Of a stretch of DNA of 64,000 nt, positions 23,740 through 34,417 are shown piece by piece; position 1 is the stretch's first letter; every line of letters starts with the position of its first letter. The translations under genes and the position numbers were made by a program. The stretch is from Oxytricha trifallax (taxonomy: Eukaryota > Ciliophora > Spirotrichea > Sporadotrichida > Oxytrichidae). Under the pieces are notes generated by a model. It saw only the letters and a program-made list of their open reading frames with translations. It was not told where the DNA came from and searched no databases. The stretch covers positions 1 through 64,000 of the forward strand of contig ARYC01000434.1 in the NCBI GenBank assembly GCA_000711775.1, read 5' to 3'.

Positions 23740-25120
23740 CCCAACTATCCGTAAAAGGAGACTCTGGTCAAACCTGGATTAAAGAAATAACAGAAACAAG
23801 AATTAAAATTGAAAGAAATTCAGTAGTCTTATTCTAGTCTGGGTTATAATAAGTAATTTAGTGGTCATGGCTTAAATAGTGCATTGCATAATAAGTATAC
23901 TTTTTAGTTAGTCTGATTTAGAAGAAGATAGTGGCATGAAATGATCTAGAGATAGTCAAATCTCATTAACTTTTTATGCAATTCAAATAAGTTAACTAGA
24001 GATTAGATAATGAGAGGAGTTTAAAAAGATAGCGAGCCTATGGATTAACAAAATGACTCAAAACCCTTGAGCCTAATTGACGAAACTAAAAACGATCAAA
24101 TAAAAGAAAATAGGGTAGTCCCATTATCCAAAGTAGAAGCTATGAATTAGCTTAGACAAATAAAACAAGCTACTACTTTGTAATGAGAGACTGACAGAAC
24201 TAGATATTTGAGATTGCTGAATTGTTAATAGCAATTAACTTCTGGTATTTTTTAAGTTATTGAAGAAACACTCAAGTCATTTATAACACTGGAATCTGAA
24301 GCAGAATTACTCAATTAAATGAAGTATTGTTGGATTAATTTTAAACTAGTAATATTTAGTATTAAAAATTAATTAAAAAGAGCATATTTAGAAACTTAAA
24401 TGGACGTTAATAAAAACAAGCAATTAGAACTTTAGAATTAGTAGCTATTTACTTAAAAGCAACAATAACAATAAAACTTGTGCGGTCGAGCAGTTCAAGT
24501 TAATAGTATTGACGAATATATTGGTCTAAATAAGACAGAAGATGAATTGAAAAATTATGACAGAAACATCAATGACTTAGTAGATAAAAACAATTAAACA
24601 TTCAGGAATTACAAGAAATTTGAGAATGCATGCAAGAGACACCTACCTAAAGAGAAATGCCTTGCCATTTATTTTTATGTAAGAAATGCTGAAAGCTTGA
24701 GAAACTGAGCTGCTTAAAAAATCAGAAGATTTTTTTAGAAGCACAGAGGTAAAGGAAGAGATTAGTATTTAGAAGTAGTGCATTCGTCACTACAAACCTT
24801 TCTTCAAGCAACTTAAGAAGAAGCAAATCAATGATGGAATTAAGGATGGCGTGTATCTCATCATTTAGTATACTTTGATGAAGGAATATGTAAGAGCTCA
24901 TGGTATATATTTGGAACTCGCTATTGGAAATGCTCCATGGCCTATGGGAGTTACTATGGTAGGCATGCATGAAAGAGCTGGAAGATATAAGATTTTTTCA
25001 TGTTAGGTTGCGCATGTCCTTAACGATGAAAATCAGAGAAAAACTTTATAAGTTATAAAAAGATTGCTCATTGTATGTCAGAAAATATTTCCAACAGATC
25101 CCTAGATGTGTTACTAATTG
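23740..25120 (+). pseudogene. PRP18: PRP18-like pre-mRNA splicing factor, with in-frame TGAs and a frameshift
   Basis: The C-terminal half is unmistakable: [20 protein letters not shown] and VAHVLNDENQRKT followed by RLLIVCQKIFPTDP (about 24930-25105), the conserved Prp18 domain of the U5-associated second-step splicing factor. Upstream, VEAMNQLRQIKQATTL-Q-TGA-ETDRTRYLRL (about 24131-24220) corresponds to the N-terminal motif normally reading LFGETD. Two anomalies stand out. TGA 24184-24186 falls at the Gly of LFGE, and TGA 24698-24700 falls where Prp18 proteins have Trp (LKA-W-ETEL). A one-base deletion in an A-run near 24655 shifts frame. A glutamine-rich linker (about 24420-24480) is present. 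Either a decayed paralogue, or a gene read with TGA as sense. Confidence 0.75.
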
Positions 25121-25215
25121 AATTAACTTAATTATAATTTAACAAATTAATTTCTTAATAGACCATAAAACCTTTAATGCTAACTAAATTTAATCAAATC
25201 AAGTTTTATTTTTAA

Positions 25216-25830
25216 AGACAACATCAATTAGTAGTGGAGGGTATATTAGGAGCAATAAATACATTCCTCCGCTATAAAAAAGGCAGATTAGTTCGAAAAT
25301 ATTGCATGTGCGTTTTAGGGCCTTCTTTTGTAGAAGAAACATCAATCATAAATAGATTCATAAATAACTTATTCTCTACATATTATGAGCCCACAATAAA
25401 TGCATAAATTATCATAGGCTTTCAATATTCTTAATGACCGAGACTTCTATCATTAATTTGTGGAATTAGAAATAATAGACGATTTTCCTCATGATCATCC
25501 CTTGTTTTATAAGGACCTAGATTCCAGTGACCTTGCCAGTGAGATGTCAATAACTTTGAATGATATAGTAAAGAATTATTTGGGGACAGATGCCTCCTCA
25601 AAAGTTCTTGGCTACATGTTCATTTATTACTCGGGCAATAAATTAACACATTCATGTTTAATGGAGACCATCAAAGTAATTGAAAAAAGTGAGTGAAGAG
25701 TGAAAATCCATGATTTATTACCTAAGAAACTTTTAATTGGCAATAAAAAAGACTAAAACGGAAAAATAGGTGTTAGAAAAAAATGACTTGAAAAAATTAG
25801 AGGGCATGAGGTATCGAGAGGTTAGCGCTC
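25216..25830 (+). pseudogene. Small GTPase-like (Rab/Ras-type) gene remnant
   Basis: YCMCVLGPSFVEETSIINRF followed by FINNLFSTYYEPTINAQ (about 25300-25420) has the layout of the P-loop and switch I of a Rab-type GTPase, but the GKT/GKS of the P-loop reads EET. After a frameshift near 25425 come VELEIIDDFPHDHPL and, further on, LLIGNKKDQNGK (about 25728-25765), the NKxD guanine-specificity motif. TGA codons interrupt the frame before and after NKKD. Loss of the P-loop Lys and the TGAs suggest decay. It follows the PRP18 remnant on the same strand. Confidence 0.5.
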
Positions 25831-26430
25831 TGACATACCAGGGAATATAAGAGGCATTTAAAATCTGATTGGAAACATAAATAGATGCAATATTCTTCAT
25901 AAGAAGCTTTATGATTTGGAGAAAATGAAAAAAATTGTGAATAAAATGAATTCAAAGAAATGGAGGTAAGGCTATTATAAGCATGTCTACTTCATTTAAA
26001 TTTCTCAAATATAGTTTAGGAGTATGGAGGTAAAAACATGAGAAGTAAAAATTAAGGAGGTATTTTTGGAATGCTAACTTTTGGTGCCTGCTATAGTGTA
26101 AATTTATATAAAAATATAAGAGTTATTTTTATAGACTAGAGATAATGGGTTAGATGAAGTAGAATAATAATAGTCAAGTCAAGAGGATATATGATGAAAA
26201 TGATCTGAAAAATTCTCAGAGAGACACAAAAGGTGGATTAAACCAATCAGAAACGAAAGGCAAGACAAACAATGATTGTGAAAATGTGGAAATGAAGAGA
26301 CCAATTGTAATATATATTGATTAATATAACATTATCTAACATAAGAAATACTTTTTATTTTATGTTTTTATTTGATAATTATTACTATAATCATCAAATA
26401 TCTCTCGCATGATTCTCATTCATAGGTAAT
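25831..26430. other. Mixed, no confident gene
   Basis: The plus strand has Lys/Asn-rich open pieces to about 26300 that may be further exons of the gene upstream, but nothing recognisable. Confidence 0.3.
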
Positions 26431-28560
26431 ATCTTTACCTCCCTATTTTAGTTTCAAGCTTTTTCTTTAATATTTAATTCAACTATATCTTCAAACCCTA
26501 TTCCAACTCTATGCCATATTAATTACTTAGTTCTTTCTTTAAATCCTTCAATTTCTTTAACTCATCCAAAAACCTCTCTGTTTTATTCAATTATCACTTA
26601 ACCTTTTCTAAACTGGTCTTTGCATAGTCAGCTGTCTGTATGAGACAATAATGAATTCCATTAGTTATTCTAAAATTTATTCTTTTCTACAGTCAGATGA
26701 TCGTTATTTTCATTATTTGAGTGTTAATTATTGTTATATATGCTTAGAAGCTTTTAGAGATGTGTAAAAGTGTTCGCTTTTTCACTAGCACTATTTTATC
26801 TTGGCTTTAAAATTATCTCTCTTAAAACTAATTATTTTATGAGTATGGATAGAATTAGGCTGTCTTTATTAATCTAATTAATTTTGAAATTCTAATTCTT
26901 GTGAGTATTTTGCATTTTTAAGTTAATGTTACTCTTGCTAAAATTTCCTAGTCATTTAGATTTTGTCTTGAGCTTCTTAATATTTCATTGAATTTATCTC
27001 TTGTAAGTTTTCATCTATTGGAATATTATCCTTTTCGTCACTCTATAGTTGCTTCAATGAGTATAAAGTACCATTATTTAGGGTTTTTAAGAGATCTTAT
27101 TATTTCTACTGGAGCAACTTTTGAAGCTCAGGGTCCTAAGATTCTAGGTCTTTGGCTATATTTTGTATATATTTTTAATACCAATTTTTGTCTTTCAAAA
27201 TTTCTCGCATATCATCCTCTTCCTAGCGAAGTCTGGTTTCAAGTTTATTTATCACTCTCTATGATTGCTATAGTTACTGATAAAGATTTTTAATGCCCGT
27301 TTATTTTTTTTGTCTGTCTATTTATTTAGGCTTAAATAAATGCAATCTATGAGCACATTTTTTTAAGATTTAAAGTTTAATGATTTGATCGATATCAATT
27401 TCTATGTAACTTTCTAAACTCAATTCATCCTCTTGCAATCTTCTGTAGATCTATCTCTCGAAAACTTTTCTTTGCTTAATTTTATCTTTTTCGGCTTAAA
27501 TATTAACTCATTCTTCTCCTACCTCTTTCACGCTTTTTGGGAATGATGTTTCCATCATCGTCAAATTTCTTTCCTATAAATTCTTCTAGGATTTTCTTGA
27601 TTATACTGTGCTTATCTTTGAACTTTTTAATCAACTGTGCACTTGGCTGAGAAAGTTGAGATTACTATGAGAAGATATAGCTTAAATTTGGCTTTTACAT
27701 TTTTTCCTAATTATTACCATCCAAATCTTTATTAGCTTTTATGTTACTTTTATCATCCCTTTACTCTTATTAATTATTAATGGAGTTTTACTCAATGTTG
27801 AAATTATTTTTTTTTGCTATTTTTAAGAATCAGTACTAATCTTTGGGTTGCCGTTGTCACTTTTAAATTTAGAACTGTCTTCATCAGAGCCTAATAACTA
27901 TATGAGCAATTTTCGTTCTTCGTTCTTCGCTCTTAATTTCTTTTTTTTTCTTTTTTTCCAGATAAAATTATCTCTCAAACATCTTTTCATACTATAGAAT
28001 TTTCCTGTAGTCTCTATCGTGAACTGATAATTACGAGGATAATTACAAATTAAAATACCTCATAAAATTATATGAGAATACTTTCAAAAATTCACACATT
28101 AGGAATAATAATTCGAGCTGTGATTGGTTTATTAGAAGATGACTTGGTCCCTAAAGTTTAATGCATATTCTGACTGTTTATCTTTATCGATTTTAGTTAG
28201 CGTCTTTGGCTATTTGTCCTCCATTTATACCAGAAATTTATATATTTTATAAATGTAACAGAATTGGCTACTAGTAGTTTAATAAGTATTTGCAATATCT
28301 CTCTATCTTTCAAGATTTAGATATTAAACAATTATGATTTATAATACGAAACTTTAAATTAATTATTATTGAAATAAACATTAAAACTAAAACTTATTCC
28401 ACTAATCATAAATGGAAATCTCTCTAATATTGTTTCATCATCCTCTTTTTCTTCATCATCTTCGTCATCATAGTAATCTTCATCTTCTAAGTCTCTTCTC
28501 TTCGTGTTGCCTTGCGAAGCACCAGTCCAGCTGCACCTGTGGTCTTACCAGGTAGGACCA
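26430..28560 (-). CDS. Probable coiled-coil protein gene, fragmented
   Basis: Several minus-strand stretches look coding in the TAR=Gln code. An acidic block (DEDYYDDEDDEEKEDDE) lies at 28430-28490, KKILEEFIGKKFDDDGN at about 27540-27600, and a heptad-like stretch (TERFLDELKKLKDLKKEL) at about 26530-26590. They are in different frames and separated by AT-rich DNA, so introns, internal eliminated sequences or decay must intervene. An in-frame TGA precedes the heptad-like block. A long plus-strand frame at 26988-27293 overlaps and weakens the middle of this model. No family recognised. Confidence 0.35.
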
Positions 28561-28866
28561 CTAATAAATAAAAATTAAAGATACACTTTTTGTAATTTAT
28601 ATTTAATTTGAGTGCTGTACCTTCACATGCGTCTGATCTATTCGAATAATTTTTAATATATTAAATTTTTGATTAAATTAAATTATTTTCCTATTATAAA
28701 TCATAAATGCTCTATTAGAATTGGCATTATTTAGTAAAACTTATTCCCTTAAAAGTTACTGTTAACTCTATCCCATAACAAGCTCCTTTTAAAATTAAAT
28801 TGTATTCATAGGCAGTATCTCATAATTCATAAATGAATTGTTAATGTTTGTAGCATTATGATGAGT

Positions 28867-28869
28867 ATT
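28867..28869 (+). repeat. TBE copy B target duplication, left (ATT)
   Basis: Matches ATT at 32943-32945, immediately outside the terminal repeats. TBEs are known to insert at ANT. Confidence 0.85.
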
Positions 28870-28947
28870 CAAAACCCCAAAACCCCATAATGAGGTTTAT
28901 AAGTGCTTTGATTTGTAGGGAATTTGTTAGGGGTTGGGGTTATTAAT
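28870..28947. repeat. TBE copy B left terminal inverted repeat (78 bp)
   Basis: Inverted copy of 32865-32942 with a single visible mismatch just inside the telomere-like block. Confidence 0.95.
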
Positions 28948-28988
28948 AGGTTTTAATGTGAAATTTATAGTAAATGTATTTAATTTAA

Positions 28989-30266
28989 TCACTCAAAATG
29001 CACTTTTGGATCATGTGGTAGAGGTCTGAAGTTTATCTTACTTAACCACAACTCTATCTGCTCTATTGATATGTCTGATCTTGAGTTTGGTTTTATTATT
29101 ATTGACTCTGCCATTTGTTTCATTGATTGAGATACTCTTGTTTTGTCAATAAATTGCTTTATTCTTTGTTTGGCATCCTTCTCGCACCTTGTAGAGTAGT
29201 ATTCATTGCGCGGCATATCGCACTCTATGATTATTGCTGCCATAGCCCACATATCCCATTGAAAGTCACCATCTCTCCAGTCTTCTCTTTCTGGATAATA
29301 GCCTGGAGTTCCCATAACACTTCCAAGCCTTGATACTTCCACTCTTAATGCTCTGTTGAAATCAATAACTGTTACTGTCACGGGTGAAAAGTTCAACATT
29401 ATATTCTCAGGCTTGAGATCCCTGTGAACAAAGCCTAACTTATGAAGTTCTTTGATACCTTGAATAGCTTAGGTTGCTATTAATGCAAGCTATCTATGAT
29501 TTCTTTGATCAGATAATGAAATCTCTGAGTGTCATTTCAAAGAGTGGTAGTCTGAAAGCTACATGATCTTTGGCTAGGAGAACAGCATCTAGCTTTATTA
29601 AGTATTTGCACTCTTTAAACTTAGCCTGAGTGAGTACTTAATACTCATTAGTAAACTCCATTTAATATTTATCATCACTAAGGAGATAGTTGAAGGATAT
29701 ACCTTGTAAGCATACTGATGATCCTTAATAACTTTCTTGTCATAGGAGTCCTCTAGAATTAGGCAGCTTTAGAGAGAAGTATCTAAATCAATCTATGCTA
29801 GTACTGGAATTTTCTTGTATTATATTTTAATCATGATTTTAGTGACCTCTGATGCTAAGAGGTTGCGTGCAATCCTCACATACTCTGATTCGCTTGCTTG
29901 TTAAAGCTCAGCAGCTTAAAGAGGTTCCCTTGCTTTTCTTTTGTTGAGCAACTTCAGTTGAGTGTCTTAATCTTCAACTTCTATATCTTTTTTGTGGGCT
30001 TTTAAAAGATGCTTCTTTAAATCTCTTGTATGAGAGTACTGCTTATGGCACTCAAAGCAATCATACTTTCCATCAACTTTGTCATGCTTTAAGTAAACAG
30101 TAGGCTTAGCTTCCTTATGGACCTTCATATGCCTGTACCAGCTAGATTTATGAGTGAAGTCTCTTTCACACTTCTCACAAAAATATACTTCAACTTCCTC
30201 TGCTTACATAGAAACTTCATTTCTAACTATCTCCTCCTCTCTGTCTCCCACACAATTGTTTGCCAT
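28989..30266 (-). CDS. TBE zinc-finger/kinase protein (57-kDa type), copy B
   Basis: ATG 30266 to TGA 28989-28991, about 425 codons. Two classical C2H2 fingers: CEKC-x12-H-x3-H (residues about 30-52) and CFEC-x12-H-x4-H (about 68-92). A basic linker follows (LLNKRKARE), then a kinase-like domain with HRDLKPENIMLNF and IDFNRALR (DFN in place of DFG), GTPGYYPERED and a C-terminal lobe. Frames slip by one base near 29692 and 29515; copy A has the missing base at the first site, so these are small errors rather than gene structure. The fingers suggest DNA binding, perhaps to the element ends. Confidence 0.88.
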
Positions 30267-30617
30267 TAATTTTCTATTATTAATTTCAATTTTAATAACA
30301 GAGACCTCAAGTGATAGCTCTAGCAGTTCTTAAGAGAATTCATCTCACAGCTATCACACTTTTTATTGCTGCCAAAGGTAAGTCTCATTTAGTTTGATCG
30401 AAGTGCTGTTGTTTTTTCTTAAAATGTTAGCGCTCATATTTAAATTTGATTTAAAATTATAAAACTGCCTCTATAACTGAGAGCTTATATGAGAGCTTTG
30501 CAATCTACAAGTTTCAAGGGAGATTCTTGGAGTACAAAAGAAGAAATATGAGTGTTAAAAGACGATCCAGCTCTAAATATGGGTGAGGAAGTAACCATTT
30601 TTACTTTCAATAATAAG

Positions 30618-30800
30618 TTGATTATAGTACGTACCGATTTAGGAGGTGCACCTAATTAAGTAAGTACTGCTTTAGAAGATATATTGTGATTTTATGATTA
30701 AAATTAGGGTGATCCTAATTAAGTACTAGCTTAAATTAATGCTCCTAATTAAGTACTAGCATTTTAGGAGCTGCTCCTAATTTAGTACGTACCAATTTAA
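30618..30800. repeat. Iterated near-palindromic motif in TBE divergent promoter (copy B)
   Basis: Repeats of CCTAATTAAGTACTAGC and relatives, with GGAGC/GCTCC partners, occupy the space between the divergent kinase and 22-kDa-type genes. It is the counterpart of 8460-8640 in copy A. Confidence 0.6.
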
Positions 30801-31000
30801 ATTTAAAAATATGGAACTATAACAGTAGAAATTGATATCAATCTCTCAAGTTTGAAACCAGTACTCAAAACTTTCTCCATATCCTACTTAGAGGTTGACC
30901 TCCTATAGGATGCCCACATTTAATAGTAAGTTTTACAGAGGTAAATAATTGAAATCAATAAACTTAAATTTGAATATCATTTCTTAGATCTGTAAACAAG

Positions 31001-31787
31001 ATGGAGTCAATGAATGATGTAATGAAAAGAGTGCAAGCACAAGAATTGATTCAAAGATTTAGAAGCAAGAAGGATTTGCACCGCTACCTGGAGCAGCAAG
31101 GTAATAAACTCATAGTAACTCATCTTGATTATGTAGTTGGTTTGTTCTTGCCAACGATGGAAGGTACCAAAATTTCATTTCTAAGGGCGATACTCTGCGA
31201 AGAGAAGAAAGCATTGAAAACTTAAGATGTAAAGTTTGCAGAGATTCCAAACTATCCAGAAATCTCAGTGACTAACTTATACGATGATGCTATGAACGAC
31301 ACAGAGGTTTCACAGTACCTGCCTACTAAGAAGCAGTTGTCAAATAAACTACCTGAAAGAAACTATTTCTTTGGCATACTTGCAACAATCAAAGGTGATT
31401 ACTTGAAAGAAATTATTCAAGAATCTCATAAGAAAAAGTAAAGCATCTCTTCAGAAGATAAGGAAAAACAAGGGATCAAGATAAGTGAGAGCTGGCTATC
31501 AGAGCTGAAGAAGCACCCTTATATTTCAAGTAAGATTTGTAGCTTAACTCTTTAGAAAAATCTGGAACTGGCATCTTCTTGATGAAGGAATAGAGCAAGC
31601 TTCACAGAGAGCGAAAGTCACAGACAAAGTATGAAGTTAGCAAGAGACTCTATTCAAATATAAAGCCTCCAGAGTAAATGAACATGATGCTGGAGCTGGC
31701 AGCAAGAGAAGAAACTTAGGAGGAGGGAAGCAAGAAGTAGAAGAAAAGAAAGAGAAGCCAGCTCCCTCTTAAGATTTTTAAATGTGA
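31001..31787 (+). CDS. TBE 22-kDa-type protein, spliced form (copy B)
   Basis: ATG 31001. Exon 1 runs to 31529; intron 31530-31555 (26 nt, GTAAG...TTTAG); exon 2 runs from 31556 to TGA 31785-31787. Unspliced, the frame stops at TGA 31580-31582 after 193 codons, the size expected for the described 22-kDa product. Spliced, it gains about 75 residues starting KKSGTGIFLMKEQSKLHRE and becoming Lys-rich. Copy A and the diverged element at 11760 support the same splice. A one-base deletion near 31685 shifts the last 35 residues relative to copy A. It ends 9 bases from the convergent transposase gene. No enzymatic motif seen. Confidence 0.8.
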
Positions 31788-31796
31788 CTTATATAT

Positions 31797-32861
31797 TCAT
31801 TAACTTAACTACACAACTTATTTATATACATTCACTCTCCCTTCTTTAGCACACTTTTAAGCCAATAAATTATCTTCTCTCTTCGCTGAGCTTTTAATAA
31901 AGTCTACTGTATCGATAGGTAGGTCATGCATCAAGTGGTAGAGCAGCAGTTTCTTGTAATGGCCTTTTAATATACCCCAATAGAACTCAATTCCATTAAA
32001 CTGTGGACTGTAAGGTACGTTGAACACTGGCGTTATTCTAAGTTGTTCATAACTCTTCCTTGTTTCTTTAGTCTTATGAACAGAGAGATTATCAACAAAC
32101 AGTATAATCTCTTATTCAGGGTACTTCTCCCTCAGCTGTTCTAAGAACTTAATATACTGCTCTGTCTTAATAGAGCGAGGATGAATAAGATAAGTTTCTA
32201 AACCAGCATCCTCGCTAATACCTCCAAGAATTGCCATTGTTTATACCTTGACTTTCTAGTCATATACTTCTATGTTGCTATGTCTCTTATACCAAGACTT
32301 CTAGATGAAAGTGTTGAATGTAAACACAGCCTCATCAGCATGAATAAACTTAATATTATTCTATTAGGCTCTCTGCATTTAATTATAAATATAATTTAAG
32401 TTGTTGTTGTAAAATGGCAGAGTGAAATCAATTACTCTCTTGATACGATTAACACCTTTGTAAGAGATACCATTTCGTTTATAGATGTTGGCTATAGACT
32501 AAGCAGAGATCTTCAACTCAGGGAACTGGCGGTGAAACATAGTAGCTCGTTGGTCGAGAGAGAAGTGAGCCCAATACTTCAAAGTTTTTTCATTAATAAG
32601 ATAGTCAATATGCTTCTATTGAAACTTTGACTTCCTCTAAGGCATAGAATTCAGCTATTATTGCTTAAGTTATACTGCTATAAGGCAGTGGGAGCGAACA
32701 GTTGAAGGACTTCGCTTTAAGAGCAGTGCAATTGACTTATAATTAAGTACTGGTTTGACTTACTCACTGTATATATCACATCCAAATCGCAGTTTAAACA
32801 CTAAATCTATATACTCCTCATCATAAATAGACCCCAAAAGCTTGCTATTTTTGTCTCGCAT
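31797..32861 (-). CDS. TBE transposase (42-kDa type), intact
   Basis: ATG 32861-32859 to TGA 31797-31799, 354 codons with no frameshift in the TAR=Gln code. The start codon lies 4 bases inside the terminal repeat. An N-terminal helix-turn-helix-like region (NYKSIALLLKRSPSTVRSH) is followed by the catalytic motifs HADEAVF, FVDNLSVHK and PYSPQFNGIEFYWG. The last Asp and the Glu are 34 residues apart, so this is a DD34E enzyme of the Tc1/mariner/IS630 group. In Oxytricha TBE transposases are known to take part in genome rearrangement, so an intact copy is of interest. Convergent with the 22-kDa-type gene. Confidence 0.95.
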
Positions 32862-32864
32862 TTA

Positions 32865-32942
32865 ATTAATAACCCCAACCCCTAACAAATTCCCTACAAA
32901 TCAAAGCACTTATAAACCTCATTAAGGGGTTTTGGGGTTTTG
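32865..32942. repeat. TBE copy B right terminal inverted repeat (78 bp)
   Basis: Ends GGGGTTTTGGGGTTTTG and is followed by ATT (32943-32945). Confidence 0.95.
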
Positions 32943-32945
32943 ATT

Positions 32946-33357
32946 GTGGCTGTATTAGGATTATTTCTAAACTTAATCATTTGTCAGAAGACTTCTATTA
33001 AAGCTCTACTCTTCAAAGTGCATCATAGACATGTAATTATTTTTATTTTATGAGTAGCTTTAATTGTTAGCTAAGTCCACTGATCTAGCTAAACTAACTG
33101 GAATATTACCCTTACGTTTTTAAGTTTGTTTTACAAAATAGCGTACACCACCTTAAACTGCAAATAGTAGTGGTCTCTTGGAATTCTCAATTTTAGTAGC
33201 TTAGAAAGTTTATAAGTCTGTGAAGGGAGGTTTCTGATTCTTCTTTGATTTCTAGTTCCTTCACTGATTCATCTCTTACTTTAATTGGATTTCTTTCTTG
33301 ATCTCCATCGCTGTTCTCTAAGAATAGATTCTCTTTAATATGAAAGTCGGAGGATTT
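32946..33357. other. Intergenic, no gene seen
   Basis: AT-rich spacer between the right target duplication of TBE copy B and the 33358 hairpin. No supported reading frame. Confidence 0.4.
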
Positions 33358-33586
33358 AGCTAAAATAGCATAATTATAGGTAGATATATTTAATCAATCA
33401 AGATTACTCATTTTTTTATGTTTATATTAGTTTTTATAATATTTTTAGGTACTCTACCGCACCACATTCAATTTGTTTTGTGGTAGAGTACCTAAAAATA
33501 TAATAAAACTAATATAAACATAAAGAAATGAGTAATCTTGATTGATTAAATTAAATATATCTACCAATAATTATGATATTTTAGCT
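33358..33586. repeat. Near-perfect hairpin (foldback) of 229 bp
   Basis: Arms of about 101-105 bp (33358-33458 and 33482-33586) pair almost completely around a 23-bp loop. Ends read AGCTAAAAT/ATTTTAGCT. GATT occurs on both flanks but not as a clean target duplication. No coding content. It could be a MITE or a recent inverted duplication. Confidence 0.8.
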
Positions 33587-34417
33587 GATTGTGGGCTTGT
33601 TTGAATGTCTAAACCATCTTAATCATCTATGTTGGTCTGATCGTCGTTCGAAGTCACTTCATCTAATTTTGGACAATCGACGAAGTTCTGGGCATTCTAG
33701 GACATCAAATTAAGAGAAGTCAATTCATTTTTGTTTTACTAAAATCCCTGAATTCAATTTATAAAGAAAATGAATTTTGGTAAATAGAATTATTTGAGAC
33801 TATTTACTTTGAAAATTATAGGTGGAAGCTCAATAGCTTTTATTTTGGTATTGAGTAAATTATTTTTAATATAGCCATTTTTATTGGACAATATTTTTTA
33901 GTTATAAAGAAGAGTGTTATTCCAAATTTTATAAAAAAATAATATATCGCTTTTCTATCATACAATCACGCTTTAAGTTAGTATTTTCCATTCTTATAAT
34001 CCTTGTCTGACTTGAATTTACGACTTTGAATACTGATACTTTCTGAAATTATAAGTAAATTTAAGATCCCTTTATTAACCAATGATTTAATATATTAATA
34101 AAATTACTCATTATTGTAATCGGTGTCCACCAACTGATATACGCTTTTGCTTAGTATAATCTTCACTTCTAGTATCATTCATCAGCGATGAATCTCAACT
34201 TCAGTGCAAAGACTTTGGATTCAAAAATTGAGCGCATTAGTATTAACTTGATGCTAATATTTTGCTTTTATTTCAATTTTCTTAAATATGAGATAGTAGC
34301 AAGTTGTAGCATGATTATGCTTATTAGTAACTAACCATTTGATTGCATATTCTCTTTAAGAGCCTTTGATTTCTAATATTTAAAGATAGTAATTTTTCGT
34401 TTGGGATTGTATTAATA
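33587..34417. other. Intergenic, no gene seen
   Basis: AT-rich; no supported frame. Confidence 0.4.

Larger units (their letters stand above)
28870..32942. mobile_element. Complete telomere-bearing element (TBE), copy B, 4,073 bp
   Basis: 78-bp terminal inverted repeats (28870-28947 and 32865-32942) start CAAAACCCCAAAACCCC, two repeats of hypotrich telomere sequence. A 3-bp ATT duplication flanks it. Three genes: zinc-finger kinase (-), 22-kDa-type protein (+) and transposase (-). Size, repeat length, telomere-like tips and gene set fit the TBE family of Oxytricha. The transposase is open end to end, so this could be a recent insertion. The kinase and the last part of the 22-kDa-type gene each contain one-base indels. 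Confidence 0.97.

Noticed and set aside
26988..27293. 101-codon plus-strand frame as a gene
   Set aside because: Open in the standard code, but isolated, hydrophobic and without motif; the opposite strand also looks partly coding, so I could not decide and did not call it.
28870..28886. C4A4 tract as a true chromosome end
   Set aside because: It is the tip of a TBE terminal repeat with an inverted partner at 32926-32942 and flanking ATT, and sequence continues on both sides.
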